A stretch of DNA of 64,000 nucleotides from CAVTJL01 sp963752325. Its GTDB lineage: Bacteria > Pseudomonadota > Alphaproteobacteria > Geminicoccales > Geminicoccaceae. A model generated the notes under the pieces. The model made no database searches and was not told the origin of the DNA. It worked only from the letters and a program-made list of their open reading frames with translations. Location: positions 1-64,000 of the forward strand of contig CAVVXU010000005.1 in assembly GCA_963752325.1 (NCBI GenBank). The letters run 5' to 3'. How positions within the stretch are numbered: position 1 is the first letter of the stretch; the number at the start of each line of letters is the position of its first letter. The translations under genes were made by a program, and so were the position numbers. Positions 45,916-55,844 of this stretch are shown here, piece after piece.

Positions 45916-47657
45916 ATGAGCGAGGAGATGGTCGGGATGGGCGCGGATCGCCACGGGCCGGCGGCGTGAACCGGCGCAAGCTGCTGCTCGCGGGCAGCGC
46001 GCTCGCGGCGTCCGCGGGGCTGTCCTCGCCGCTCGCCATCACGCCCGCTGCGGCCCAGACCGCCAACGGCCAGGGCAGCGGCAAGAAGCCCAACATCGTC
46101 ATCATCTGGGGTGACGACGTCGGCAGTCACGAACCTGAGCTGCTACTCCAACGGGCTCATGGGCTATCGCACGCCCAACATCGACCGCGTCGCCAAGGAG
46201 GGCGTGATCTTCACCGATTACTATGGCGAGCAGAGCTGCACCGCCGGGCGCTCGGCCTTCATCACCGGCCAGAGCGTCTGCGCACGGGCCTGAGCAAGGT
46301 CGGGCTGCCGGGCGCCGACATCGGCCTCAGCAAGGAGGACCCGACGATCGCCCAGCTCCTGAAGGCCCAGGGCTACGCGACTGGCCAGTTCGGCAAGAAC
46401 CATCTCGGCGACCAGGACGAGTTCCTGCCGACCGCGCATGGCTTCGACGAGTTCTACGGCAATCTCTACCATCTCAACGCCGAGGAAGAGCCGGAGCTGC
46501 CGGACTACCCGAAGGACCCGGAGTTCCGAACGTTCCGCAAGAACTTCGGGCCGCGCGGCGTCGATCCACAGCATGGCCAATCCCGATCGGCAGATCGGCA
46601 CGCAGCGATCGAGGACACCGGGCCGCTGACCAGGAAGCGGATGGAGACGATCGACGACGACATCGCCGCGCGCGCCGCCGACTTCATCGAGCGACAGCAC
46701 AAGGCGGGCAAGCCGTTCTTCGTCTGGGTGAACTTCACCCACATGCATTTCCGCACGCATCCCAAGCCCGAGAGCGTCGGGCAGTCGGGCCGCTGGCAGG
46801 GCCCCTATCACGATGTGATGATCGACCACGACAAGAACGTCGGCACGGTGCTGGCGCAAGCTCGACGAGCTGGGCATCGTCGAGAACACCATCGTCATGT
46901 ACTCGACCGACAACGGGCCGCACATGAACACCTGGCCCGATGCCGCGACGACGCCCTTCCGCAACGAGAAGAACAGCAACTGGGAAGGTGCCTACCGGGT
47001 GCCGGCGATGGTGCGCTGGCCCGGCACGATCAAGCCCGGCTCGGTCGCCAACGACATCGTCTCGCACATGGACTGGCTGCCGACGCTGGTCGCCGCCGCC
47101 GGCGATGCCGGACGTCAAGGAGCGGCTGCTCGCCGGCTACAAGATCGGCGACATGACCTACAAGGTGCATCTGGACGGCTACGACCTCACCGCCTATCTG
47201 TCCGGCGAAAGCGAGAAGAGCCCGCGCGAGAGCTTTTTCTACTTCTCGGACGATGGCGACCTGACCGGGCTGCGCTACGACAACTGGAAGCTCGTCTTCA
47301 TGGAGCAGCGCGCGCCCGGCACGCTGAGGGTCTGGGCCGAGCCCTTCACCAGCTGCGCCTGCCCTTGATGTTCAACCTGCGCACGGACCCGTACGAGCGC
47401 GCCAACATCACCTCCAACACCTACTATGACTGGCTGCTCGACCACGCCTTCCTGCTGGTGCCGGCGCAGCAATATGTCGGCAAATTCCTGGCGACCTTCA
47501 AGGACTATCCGCCTCGCAGAAGGCCGCGAGCTTCAGCCTCGATCAGGTGATGGAGATGCTGCAGTCGAACGTCACGGCGCAGAGCCGGGCGATGGGACGT
47601 GGACGGCCTGCTGCCCCCTGGCCGTCCACGCTCTCATCATGCGAGCCCCGAAGCTGA
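45916..47657 (+). CDS. Second arylsulfatase (CTAGR-type active site), frameshifted
   Basis: After AGGGAGACGAAT the ATG at 45916 likely starts the protein. A frame change near 45960 then leads into NRRKLLLAGSALAASAGL, a Tat-type signal (an alternative GTG start is at 45966). KKPNIVIIWGDDVG holds the metal Asp pair. GEQSCTAGRSAFITGQSV is the active site, a C-x-A-x-R variant common in bacterial arylsulfatases. YATGQFGKNHLGDQDEFLPT, YSTDNGPHMNTWPDAATTPF and NSNWEGAYRVPAMVRWPGTI follow. The end reads MFNLRTDPYERANITSNTYY and VMEMLQSNVTAQ to TGA at 47655. Frame changes are near 46127, 46285, 46565, 46860, 47105, 47365 and 47510. It lies 70 bases after the first sulfatase and probably shares its transcript. 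Confidence 0.85.
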
Positions 47658-47820
47658 GACCGTCGCATCGCCTCGCCAGCCGAGGCGTCCGTCTACCGTG
47701 GCCGAGCCGCCTGAGCCCAAGGAAGGCCCTTTGCTCTGCCCCTCGGAAGCGCCGTACGAGCAATCATCGTGTTTGCCCACCCTGCCTCGCGCCGCGGGAA
47801 TGGTCAGGGACAATCTGCGC

Positions 47821-48099
47821 ATGGGGACGTCTCGATCGCCACGGGCATCGTGGGTCCTCGCCTGCCTCGGACTTGCCTGCATATCGCTCTGGGGCGCCCC
47901 GGCGGCGGCGGAAGATGGCGCCGCCCTGCCGGTTGATCCAGCCAAGGACTGGCGGGTGACGATCGCCCCCTATGTCTGGATGACCTCGCTCAACGGCGAT
48001 GCCACGATCGCGGGCATCAACACGGACGTCGATGCAGTCGCCATGGAGAACATGAGCGTGTGGGGGCTGCCTGAGAATGTGGACAAGCAGGATCCGTGA
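47821..48099 (+). CDS. Short secreted protein, N-terminal part of an outer-membrane-type protein
   Basis: 92 codons. A signal peptide (ASWVLACLGLACISLWGAPA-AAED) is followed by DWRVTIAPYVWMTSLNGDAT and IAGINTDVDA. 'W.....PY.W...l.G...v.G...dvd' is the usual start of a family of outer-membrane beta-barrel proteins of about 250-300 aa. Here the frame stops soon afterwards at TGA 48097, and no continuation of the barrel is visible in other frames before the next gene. It is therefore probably truncated. It stands 163 bases after the second sulfatase. Confidence 0.5.
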   Translation: MGTSRSPRASWVLACLGLACISLWGAPAAAEDGAALPVDPAKDWRVTIAPYVWMTSLNGDATIAGINTDVDAVAMENMSVWGLPENVDKQDP

Positions 48100-48115
48100 T
48101 TGGAGTGCCGTCGAC

Positions 48116-48955
48116 ATGCGACTTCCCCCATCTGCCCTCCTCTCGACCCTGGCCGTCGTGGCGGCGTGCCTGGCCGGTTCCTCGACATCCTTCGCCCAGG
48201 AGAGCGAGGACCTTGCCAAGGCGGCACAAAACCCGGTCGCGGCGATGATTAGCCTGCCCTTCCAGAACAACACCTTCTTCGGTGTGGGGCCGCACGGGGA
48301 CATGGCCAATGTCCTCAACATCCAGCCCGTGATCCCGATCGCGCTGGGCTCGTGGAACATCATCAGCCGGACGATCGTGCCCATCATCTATGTGCCGGAT
48401 CTGGCCCCCGGCCTCAGCGACATCGCCAACGACCCGCAGGGAAGCGACGGCAGCTTCGGCCTCGGCGACATCAACCAGACCTTCTATTTCTCGCCGGCCG
48501 ATGCCGGGCCGGTGATCTGGGGCATAGGGCCGTCCTTGACCGTGCCCTCGGCCACGGACGACAGCCTGGGCAGCGAGCATTGGAGCGCCGGCCCCGCCGC
48601 GGTGGCGCTGGCCATGCCCGGCAACTGGGTCGTGGGCTCGCTGGTTCGCCAGCTCTGGTCGTTCGCCGGCAAGAGCGATCGGCAGGACGTCAACCAGACG
48701 CTGATCCAGCCTTTCGTGAACTACAATCTCCCGGGGGGCTGGTACGCCGTCTCGTCGCCCGTCATCACCGCGAACTGGGAGGCCAAGAGCGACGACACCT
48801 GGACGGTTCCGATCGGTGGCGGCTTCGGCAAGATCTTCAAGATTGGCGGGCAGGCGATGAACGCCCAGCTCCAGGGCTTCTACAACGTCGAGCGCCCGCA
48901 ATACGGCCCCGACTGGTCGATCCGCTTCCAGCTCGTGTTCCTCTTCCCGAAGTAA
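48116..48955 (+). CDS. Outer-membrane-type protein of the bacterial family often labelled 'neuromedin U'
   Basis: 279 aa, intact. ATG 48116 opens a clear signal peptide (LAVVAACLAGSSTSFAQ). The mature protein starts ESEDLAKAAQNPVAAMISLP-FQNN and shows alternating beta-strand patterns (NVLNIQPVIPIALGSWNIIS, DINQTFYFSPADAGPVIWGI, GPSLTVPSATDDSLGSEHW). It ends in IRFQLVFLFPK, an outer-membrane-barrel-like terminal strand. The pattern is that of a widespread bacterial family annotated, misleadingly, as neuromedin U; its function is unknown. Position after the sulfatases and before DUF1254 proteins suggests a role in uptake or surface handling of the same substrates, which is inference. Confidence 0.75.
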   Translation: MRLPPSALLSTLAVVAACLAGSSTSFAQESEDLAKAAQNPVAAMISLPFQNNTFFGVGPHGDMANVLNIQPVIPIALGSWNIISRTIVPIIYVPDLAPGLSDIANDPQGSDGSFGLGDINQTFYFSPADAGPVIWGIGPSLTVPSATDDSLGSEHWSAGPAAVALAMPGNWVVGSLVRQLWSFAGKSDRQDVNQTLIQPFVNYNLPGGWYAVSSPVITANWEAKSDDTWTVPIGGGFGKIFKIGGQAMNAQLQGFYNVERPQYGPDWSIRFQLVFLFPK

Positions 48956-49181
48956 CGATGTGCAGCCCACAAATATTTTAACACCGATCCATGCTACGGA
49001 GCAAGACAATCCACCGCCACAAGGCTGGCAGCCGATGCCGGCCTTGTGCGATCAACCGTCTACCGCCAGCTCGCCCGGCTCACAGCCACAACGCCGCCAC
49101 CTGCTTGGCATACGCCATGTAGAGTTGCCGCGGATTGGGCGCGATGATCTTTGTCAGGCAGGGGAATTCGGGAGGGACACC

Positions 49182-50689
49182 ATGACCGCACGTCTCGTCA
49201 CGTCTACCGCCATAGCAGCCCTGCTGTGCACGACGGCGCTCCTGCCGCCGGCCAAGGCGCAGAGCGTGCCGCTGGGACAGGCCACGCTGCATGGGGACGA
49301 GTTGATCGACACGCCGGTCGGCTCGATCGAGCTCAACGACAGCTATCTTCGACGACGACGCGTCTCGGCGGCTGTTCGACGAGATGGACTATCAGCGCGC
49401 GTCCAGGCTTACATCTGGGCCATGCCCCTGGTCAGCATGGTCACCTGGCGCGACAACGAAGGAGCCGCCTACGGCGTCGAGAACGAGACCGACTTCGTCG
49501 TGCTCGAGTCGCTGAAGGAGAAGCGTGGCATCGTCACCGGCAACCTCACGACGCCCTACATCTTCAATTTCATCAGCCTCGCGGACGGCCCCCTCCAGAT
49601 CGACTATCCCGCCGGCAAGACGGCGGGCGGCGTGCTCGACTTCTGGCAGCGGCCGGTGTTCGACCTGGGCCTGACCGGCCCCGATCAGGGCAAGGGCGCC
49701 ACCTACATCGTGGTCGGCCCCGACGACGATCCGGACACGTATGCGAAGGACGGGGTGCACGTCTACCAGAGTGCCACCAACAATATCTTCATCGGCCTGC
49801 GCATCCTCGACCCCGATCCCGGCTACTTCGACAAGCTTCGCCGGCGCATACAAGATGGGCCGCGCGGCGGCGCGATGGCGCCGAGCCGATTCATCAAGGG
49901 CAAGGACGTCGAGTGGAGTGCCACGGCCCCGCGCGGCGTCGACTACTGGAAGAAGCTCGCCGGGATCATCAACGAGGAGCCGGTGCGGGAGATCGACAAG
50001 GCCTGGATGGCGATGCTGCGCACCGCTCGGCATCGAGAAGGGCAAGCCGTTCGCCCCCGACCCGCGCCAGATCTCGATCCTCTGAGAAGGGTGCCGCGAT
50101 GGGCGAGCTGATGACCCGCAACCTGCAGGTCAACCCGCGCTTCGCCCAGCCCTACTGGGCGGGGACGCATTGGTACAAGAGCTTCGACTTCCTGATTCCG
50201 CAGGAGACCGGACACGAGTCGAAGATCGATGAGCGCGGCACCTGGTTCTACGAGGCCGTCACCAGCGACCGAGGGCATGGTCAACCCGAAGCCGGGCGCA
50301 GGGCAGGTCTACATGACCACCAAGCGCGACAGCGACGGCAATTTACTGCGCGCCGACAGGACCTACCGGCTGCACGTGCCGGCGCGACGTGCCGGTGGGC
50401 CAGTTCTGGGCGCTGACGCTCTACAGCGAGAATACGCGGCGGCCCTATGACAATGGCGGGACCGAGATCGCCGACGTCAGTCTCGACAGCCGCATGAAGC
50501 AGCTGAAGTACAACAAGGACGGCTCGATCGACCTCTACATCGGCGCCGAGGCGCCCGACTGGCATCGAGAGCAACTTCATGAAGACCGTCGACGATGACG
50601 GCTGGTTCGTCTATTTCCGCCTTTACGCGCCCGAGCAGCCGTTCTTCGACAAGACGTTCAAGCTGACCGACTTCGAGCGCCTCGACTAG
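49182..50689 (+). CDS. DUF1254/DUF1214 secreted protein, frameshifted
   Basis: ATG 49182 follows GGGAGGGACACC. A signal peptide (STAIAALLCTTALLPPAKAQ) precedes the DUF1254 domain (YIWAMPLVSMVTWRDNEGAA, VVLESLKEKRGIVTGNLTTP, YIFNFISLADGPLQIDYPAG). Then come AYQSATNNIFIGLRIL-type beta strands and, in later frames, GTHWYKSFDFLIPQETGHES, GQFWALTLYSENTRRPYDNG and DGSIDLYIGAEAPD of the C-terminal DUF1214 domain. It ends FFDKTFKLTDFERLD at TAG 50687. Frame changes lie near 49360, 49850, 50030, 50270, 50385 and 50565. Family members are periplasmic, of unknown function and occur widely in proteobacteria. A paralogue follows directly. Confidence 0.82.
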
Positions 50690-50726
50690 GTCAAGAAGCC
50701 CAGCTCGGGCACAGTCCAGGACATCT

Positions 50727-52271
50727 ATGATGAGACACGATCTGCGGAATATCCTGCGCGGCTCCACGCTCGCCTTCGCGATATTCGCGTCCGGCGGCAT
50801 CGCCTATGGCCAATCCGATCGCTTCGATTGACTCGCCAATCTGCCGTTCGAGCAGAACCGTCCGACACTTGAGACGGCCCGGACGCTGATGGACGAGCTC
50901 ACCTTCCAGCAGGCAACGCAGGCCTATCTGTGGGCGATGCCGCTCCTCAACACGCTGGGCATGAAATTCGGCTCGGAGCAGGTGTTCGGCGCGGGCTACA
51001 ACGTCCTCCCTGTGTGGAAGGAGCGGCTCGACCCTAAGACGCTCGTCACGACGCCCAATTCCGACGTGATCTATGCGATGAGCTACGTCGACATGGGCGA
51101 GACCGGCCCCATCGTGTTCGAGGCGCCGCCCAATCTCCAGGGAAATCCTTCTCGATTTCTGGCAGCGGCCGATCCCGGTCGACGGCGGCGAATTTTCGGC
51201 GATGTGGGCCTGCCTGGCCCGGACGCGGGCAAGGGCGGCAAGTTCCTCGTGCTCCCGCCGGGCTACAAAGGCAAGGTGCCCGAAGGCTACTACGTCTACC
51301 GGTCCGGCACGAGCAACCTCTTCATCTTCCTCCGCGCCTTCTACCAGGATCCGCACGACCTCTCACCTGCCGTGTCGCTGATAGAGCGCGCGAAGGTCTA
51401 TCCCCTCGATCTTCCCGAGGCCGAGCGCAAGCCGATGAGGTTCCCGGACGCCTCGGGCGTTCCGGCGAACATGCTGCTGCGCTCCGATTTCAGCGCCTTC
51501 GAGCAGCTCAAATGGCTGGTCGATCGCGAGGGGAAGAACCTCGCCGGGCCGGACGGGCTGGGGCTCTTGGCGAGTGTGGGCCTGATCGCCGGCCAGCCCT
51601 TCGCGCCGGACGCCAGCAGGCGCGCGATCCTCGATGCCGCTGCCAGGACCGCCTACAAGATGAGCCGCGTGATCGGCCTGAGCGAGGAGGTGGACGGCCA
51701 CTCGCTTCTGGCCTGGCCGGACCGGCATTGGACCAATCCGGTGAACAACGCGGCCGAGCCCGGACCGGAGAAGTCGCTCGATCTCTCATGGCGCAACAAG
51801 GCGGGCGGCTTCATCGACATCGAGAGGCGCGTCTGGATGTTCACGAACTACTATTCGCTGAGCCCGGGCATGGTGTCCCAGATCCCCGGCAAGGGGGCGG
51901 CCTACCAGATCGCGTTCGACGACGCCGACGGCCGGCCCCTCTCAGGCGATGTCCCCTACAAGCTGACCCTGCCGCGAAACGTCCCGGCCAAGCTGTTCTG
52001 GTCGCTGACGCTGTACGAGGCGGAGAACGCCTCGGGGCTGGCCACGAAGGCGAGGCGCTTCCCCTCGCTCGGATCGCGCGACAAGCCGGCTCGTAACCCC
52101 GATGGCACGATCGACCTCTACGTCGGCCCAAACCCGCCGCCAGGGAAGGAGGCCAACTGGCTCGCCACCGCTCCGGGACGCGGCTTCTTCGCCATTCTCC
52201 GGCTCTACGGGCCCGAGAAGCCTGCGATCGACTACAGCTGGAAGCCCGGTGACCTCGAGAGGCTTCCATAG
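50727..52271 (+). CDS. Second DUF1254/DUF1214 secreted protein, with an in-frame stop at codon 35
   Basis: The ATG at 50727 begins a signal peptide (LRGSTLAFAIFASGGIAYGQ) in frame with the main protein, but codon 35 is TGA (50829-50831), directly before LANLPFEQNRPTLETARTLM. Either this is a base error in the codon, or only the shorter ATG 50889 form without signal is made. The DUF1254 part (QAYLWAMPLLNTLGMKFGSE, TTPNSDVIYAMSYVDMGETG) and the DUF1214 part (RRVWMFTNYYSLSPGMVSQI, LFWSLTLYEAENASGLATKA, DGTIDLYVGPNPPPGKEANW) are complete. Between about 51145 and 51195 two compensating indels hide DFWQRPIPVDGGEF. It is about 35-40% alike by eye to the preceding gene, a tandem duplicate. Confidence 0.8.
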
Positions 52272-52554
52272 GAATGTCAAGCCTCGGTGAGCGCGGAAGA
52301 TTTGCTGTCGGCGATCGAGGAGGGAGGGTGTTCTCGACCGCGCTTAGCTGACGCCGTATATCGAGAAGATTAGATGAGCGGGGCGTCTCGTGTAGCATAC
52401 CGGAGCGGCAGTTCAGAGGCCGTTTCGCGAGACGGTGTGCAAGGCCGTCAGCATCGGAGGCGGCTCCCGGTCTCATTGCGCTCGGCCTGACCCGCAGCCG
52501 GTCAGGCCTCGCCGGTTTGTCAGGTCAGGGAGTTCCGTGCGACGAGAGGGATCG

Positions 52555-53862
52555 ATGAGGAGCGACATGACCGCCGACGCCGAGCAATCCATGGCCGACG
52601 GCGCGACATCAGGTCCGCTGCCGGACGGAACGGGGCGCTTCGACTTCGAGATCGCCCGGACGGGGCGGCGGCGGCCCCACTGCCGGACGGGGCTACGCGC
52701 TTCGATTCGAGATCGCCCGGGGCGGGCCCTATTTCGAGCTGCAGCAGCGGCTGGGGCTCTTGCAGAAGAGGGCCCTCAACTCAGGGCGGCGCGCGGCGAT
52801 CGCGGTCGCGCTGGCGTGGGGCGTGCCGCTGCTCCTCAGCCTTGCCGCCGGCACGGCATGGGGCCCGGCGGCAAGCCGCCCGTTCCTGCTCGATGCCGGC
52901 GTCTGGGCCCGCTACGCCGTGGCGATCGCGATCTTCATCCTCATGGAGCGGACGGTCGAGGAGCGGCTTCGGCTCATGCTCAGGCGCATCGCGACCACAC
53001 CGCTCGTGGCCCCCGCCGAGCTGCCGGCCGCCGCCGCCGCGGTCGAGCGGGCCCTGCGCCGTCGCGATTCCGCCTCGGCCGAGCTTTGCTGCGTGGTCCT
53101 GGGCTACGCGATCACCATCGGTGCTGCGACAATGCTCTTAGTCGAGCGATCAACCCTCGGCGTGGCTCGTCGACTGTCGACGAGGACGGGAGAAGCCTGA
53201 CGGCTGCCGGCTGGTGGTGCGTGCTCGTGAGCAACCCGCTCTACTGGTTCCTGCTGCTACGCTGGCTGTGGCGGCATCTCGTCTGGGGCCTGCTCATGCG
53301 CGAGATGGCCCGCCTCGACCTGAGGCTCGTCGCGACGCATCCGGACGGCTATGGCGGCATCGGCTTCATCGCCGAATACCCCAACGCCTTCGCCGCCTTC
53401 GTCTTCGCGGTGAGTTGCGTGGTGGGTGGCGCAACCCTGCAGGCGTTGCTCCACGGCACGCTGGGCGTCTCGGCCTTCAAATATGTGATGGGGGTCTGGC
53501 TGGCCGTCGTCCTCTTGCTCTTCGCCTTTCCCCTCCTCGCCTTCAGCCGGCCGCTCAAGGCACTGAAGCAGAAGACCATCAGGGCCTACGCCATGCTCGC
53601 GACGCGGCATGACCGTGCCGCGGAGCGGGCCATGCTCGGCCACAATGTCGTCGCACCTGAGGCGGACGAGAACGCCGAGACCGAGAAGATACCCGATCCG
53701 ACGAAAACCTACGCGATCGTCCGCAAGCTCGGCACGATGCCGGGGACGAAGTCCGCCCTCCTGCCGATCGGCATGGCCGCCCTTCTGCCGCTCGTCGCGG
53801 TGGGTGCCACGCAGCTCCCCTTCAAGGAGCTGTTGAAGATCGCCAAGGGCCTCCTGCTCTAA
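52555..53862 (+). CDS. Multi-pass membrane protein of unknown function, two compensating frameshifts
   Basis: ATG 52555 follows GAGAGGGATCG. The ~435-aa protein has a polar N-terminus in which LPDGTGRFDFEIARTG is nearly repeated 60 bases later. A middle section read in another frame (about 52700-53165) has PYFELQQRLGLLQKRALNSG, AIAVALAWGVPLLLSLAAG and YAVAIAIFILMERTVEERLR. A C-terminal section in the first frame has WCVLVSNPLYWFLLLRWLWR, HLVWGLLMREMARLDLRLVA, THPDGYGGIGFIAEYPNAFA and LLLFAFPLLAFSRPLKALKQ. The 'RLDLRLVATHPDGxGGIGFI' block recurs in bacterial membrane proteins of unknown role that I have seen only as hypotheticals. Stands alone between a DUF1254 gene and a convergent dehydrogenase. 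Confidence 0.65.
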   Translation: MRSDMTADAEQSMADGATSGPLPDGTGRFDFEIARTGRRRPHCRTGLRASIRDRPGRALFRAAAAAGALAEEGPQLRAARGDRGRAGVGRAAAPQPCRRHGMGPGGKPPVPARCRRLGPLRRGDRDLHPHGADGRGAASAHAQAHRDHTARGPRRAAGRRRRGRAGPAPSRFRLGRALLRGPGLRDHHRCCDNALSRAINPRRGSSTVDEDGRSLTAAGWWCVLVSNPLYWFLLLRWLWRHLVWGLLMREMARLDLRLVATHPDGYGGIGFIAEYPNAFAAFVFAVSCVVGGATLQALLHGTLGVSAFKYVMGVWLAVVLLLFAFPLLAFSRPLKALKQKTIRAYAMLATRHDRAAERAMLGHNVVAPEADENAETEKIPDPTKTYAIVRKLGTMPGTKSALLPIGMAALLPLVAVGATQLPFKELLKIAKGLLL

Positions 53863-53952
53863 GGGCCGAGGCGAGCTTTCGGCCAATGAGGGTGGGATAG
53901 CCGTGGAGGCGAGGGACGCAGGTGCGGGCCCCGGCCTGCGTCCCGCGATGGC

Positions 53953-54984
53953 TCATGCCGCGACGAGCTGCACCTTCAGCGCGCGCTTCCGGTCGCCAGC
54001 AAGCTCGAAGGCCTCGACCGCCTTCGCCAGCGGGAGCTGCTGGGTCAGGATCGGGCGGACGTCGACGCGGCGCTTGACGAGGCAGTCGACGGCCCAGTCG
54101 AACTCGTGGGTGAAGCGGAAGGTGCCATGCAAGGAAAGCTCCTTGCCCACCATCTGGTCCATCGGGAAGGGGTGCATGCCCTTGGGGAGCACGCCCACCT
54201 GGACGACCGTGCCGCCGCGGCGGGTGGCTTTCAGGACGTCGGGTACGGCCCGCGGCGAGCCGGAGCATTCGAACGCGACGTCGACGGTGCCCCCGCCCAC
54301 CTGAAGCGCGTCCATGGGCGAGCGGTCGGCAGCGAGGTCGATGGTCCTGTCGGCACCCACCTCGCGCGCCTTGGCCAGCGTCTCGGGCAGGAGGTCGACG
54401 GCGGTGATCTCGGCGGCGCCGGCGAGACGGGCCGCGATCACGGTGAGGCAGCCGATCGGCCCCGCGCCGGTGACGAGCACCCGCTGCCCGACGAGAGGAC
54501 CGGCGCGGCTCACGGCATGCAGGCAGACGGCGAGCGGCTCGGCCATCGCCGCCTCGCCGAGCGAGATGCTCTCGGGCAGGGGACGGAGCTGAAAGGCCTT
54601 GACGACGGTGGCCTCCTCGAAGAGGCCCTGTGCGTGAGGCATCGTCCGCGTCGACCCGGCGAAGTGCACGTTGGGGCAGAGATGCTCCTCGCCCCGACGG
54701 CACCAGGCGCAGGCGCCGCAAGGCCGCTGCGGGTTGACGCTGACCGGAGTGCCGATCGCAAAGCCGCTGACGCCTGGCCCGAGCTCGGCCACCGTGCCGG
54801 CCATCTCGTGGCCCAGCACCATGGGCTCGCGGATCGAGAAGTCGCCTATTCCGCCGTCATGATAGTAGTGGAGATCGGAGCCGCAGATGCCACCGGCACC
54901 GAGCCGGACCCGGACCTCGCCCGGCCCGAGCGGCAAGCGGCGCGCGATCCTCGACCCGGAGATCGTGGGCAGCGTGAATGACAC
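53953..54984 (-). CDS. Zinc-dependent alcohol dehydrogenase, L-idonate 5-dehydrogenase-like
   Basis: 343 aa, intact medium-chain dehydrogenase. GGICGSDLHYYHDGGIGDFS, VLGHEMAGTVAELGPGVSGF (catalytic zinc His-Glu), CGACAWCRRGEEHLCPN (four structural-zinc Cys), VLVTGAGPIGCLTVIAARLA (NAD loop) and GTFRFTHEFDWAVDCLVKRR are visible. The LHYYHDGG and FSIREPMVLGHE stretches are typical of L-idonate 5-dehydrogenase and sorbitol dehydrogenase relatives, which interconvert 5-ketogluconate and idonate or similar polyols. It is preceded by a Crp-like gene on the same strand about 90 bases upstream. The exact polyol is not certain. Confidence 0.85.
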   Translation of the reverse strand: MSFTLPTISGSRIARRLPLGPGEVRVRLGAGGICGSDLHYYHDGGIGDFSIREPMVLGHEMAGTVAELGPGVSGFAIGTPVSVNPQRPCGACAWCRRGEEHLCPNVHFAGSTRTMPHAQGLFEEATVVKAFQLRPLPESISLGEAAMAEPLAVCLHAVSRAGPLVGQRVLVTGAGPIGCLTVIAARLAGAAEITAVDLLPETLAKAREVGADRTIDLAADRSPMDALQVGGGTVDVAFECSGSPRAVPDVLKATRRGGTVVQVGVLPKGMHPFPMDQMVGKELSLHGTFRFTHEFDWAVDCLVKRRVDVRPILTQQLPLAKAVEAFELAGDRKRALKVQLVAA

Positions 54985-55071
54985 AGGCTCGCATCGACCA
55001 GGGCCCCCTCGGCGCTCTATCCTACGGCGGCCATCCTCGCGCGGACCACGGTCGGCGTCGAGCCCCCGCTC

Positions 55072-55780
55072 TCAGGAATCGATCTCGCGCGCGACCGCCT
55101 TCAGGCGCGAAGGATCGCGGATCACGATGTGGCCGCCCTCGATCGCGATGATACCCTCATGCCGCCATGCGCCCAGCTGACGGTTCACGTTCTCCCGCGC
55201 CAGGCCAATGTAGCACCCCAGCTCGCGCTGAGAGAGCTTGAGGCCGAGACGGATCGTGCCGTCGGCCACCTGGCCGTACTCCGCAGCCAGCCGCAGGATC
55301 GCGCGGGCGATACGCGGGGTCATGTTGAGGAGGGTGGCATCCTCCGCCATCTCGGTGATGCGCCGGATACGGGCGCAAAGCACGCCTATGATCCTGAGCG
55401 CGATCTCGGGATGACGCTCGAGATAGCCCAGCAGATCCTTGCGTCGCAGGACGAAGAGCTCGGTCAGCTCGACGGCGGTCGCGTCGGCGCTACGCGGCTT
55501 GCCGTCCAGCAGCGCTATCTCGCCGAAGCTGGCGCCCGGCTCGATGAAGGTGAGGAGGCGACTCGCGGCCGTCGATCGAGACCGAGCCGATCTTGACCCG
55601 CCCCTTGAGCACCACCATCAGGCTCTCGCCCGGATCGCCCTTCTGGAAGATCACCTCACCCGAGCGGTGCGTCTGAACCACCCCATAGGGAATCAGGCGG
55701 TCGAGCTCCGGATCGGTCAGCGAGCCCAGGACATCGCTGTCGGACAGCGCCTCCCTTACCCCCGAACGGCGCTCTCCCAT
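55072..55780 (-). CDS. Crp/Fnr family transcriptional regulator, one frameshift
   Basis: From ATG 55780: LGSLTDPELDRLIPYGVVQT, HRSGEVIFQKGDPGESLMVV, LKGRVKIGSVSIDGR (cNMP-binding domain). After one extra base near 55560 follow LLTFIEPGASFGEIALLDGK, SADATAVELTELFVLRRKDL, ARAILRLAAEYGQ and LKLSQRELGCYIGLARENVN, RQLGAWRHEGIIAIEGGHIV (HTH). FGEIALLDGKPRSADATA is the phosphate-binding cassette with the Arg-Ser found in cAMP-responsive proteins. Removing one base gives 235 aa, a normal size. Same strand as the dehydrogenase downstream. Confidence 0.88.
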
Positions 55781-55844
55781 CGGCCCATTCTCCCCTTGCA
55801 CGGCAAGCCCACATCACGGCCCGCTGACGCCCCCGAAGAGAGGG

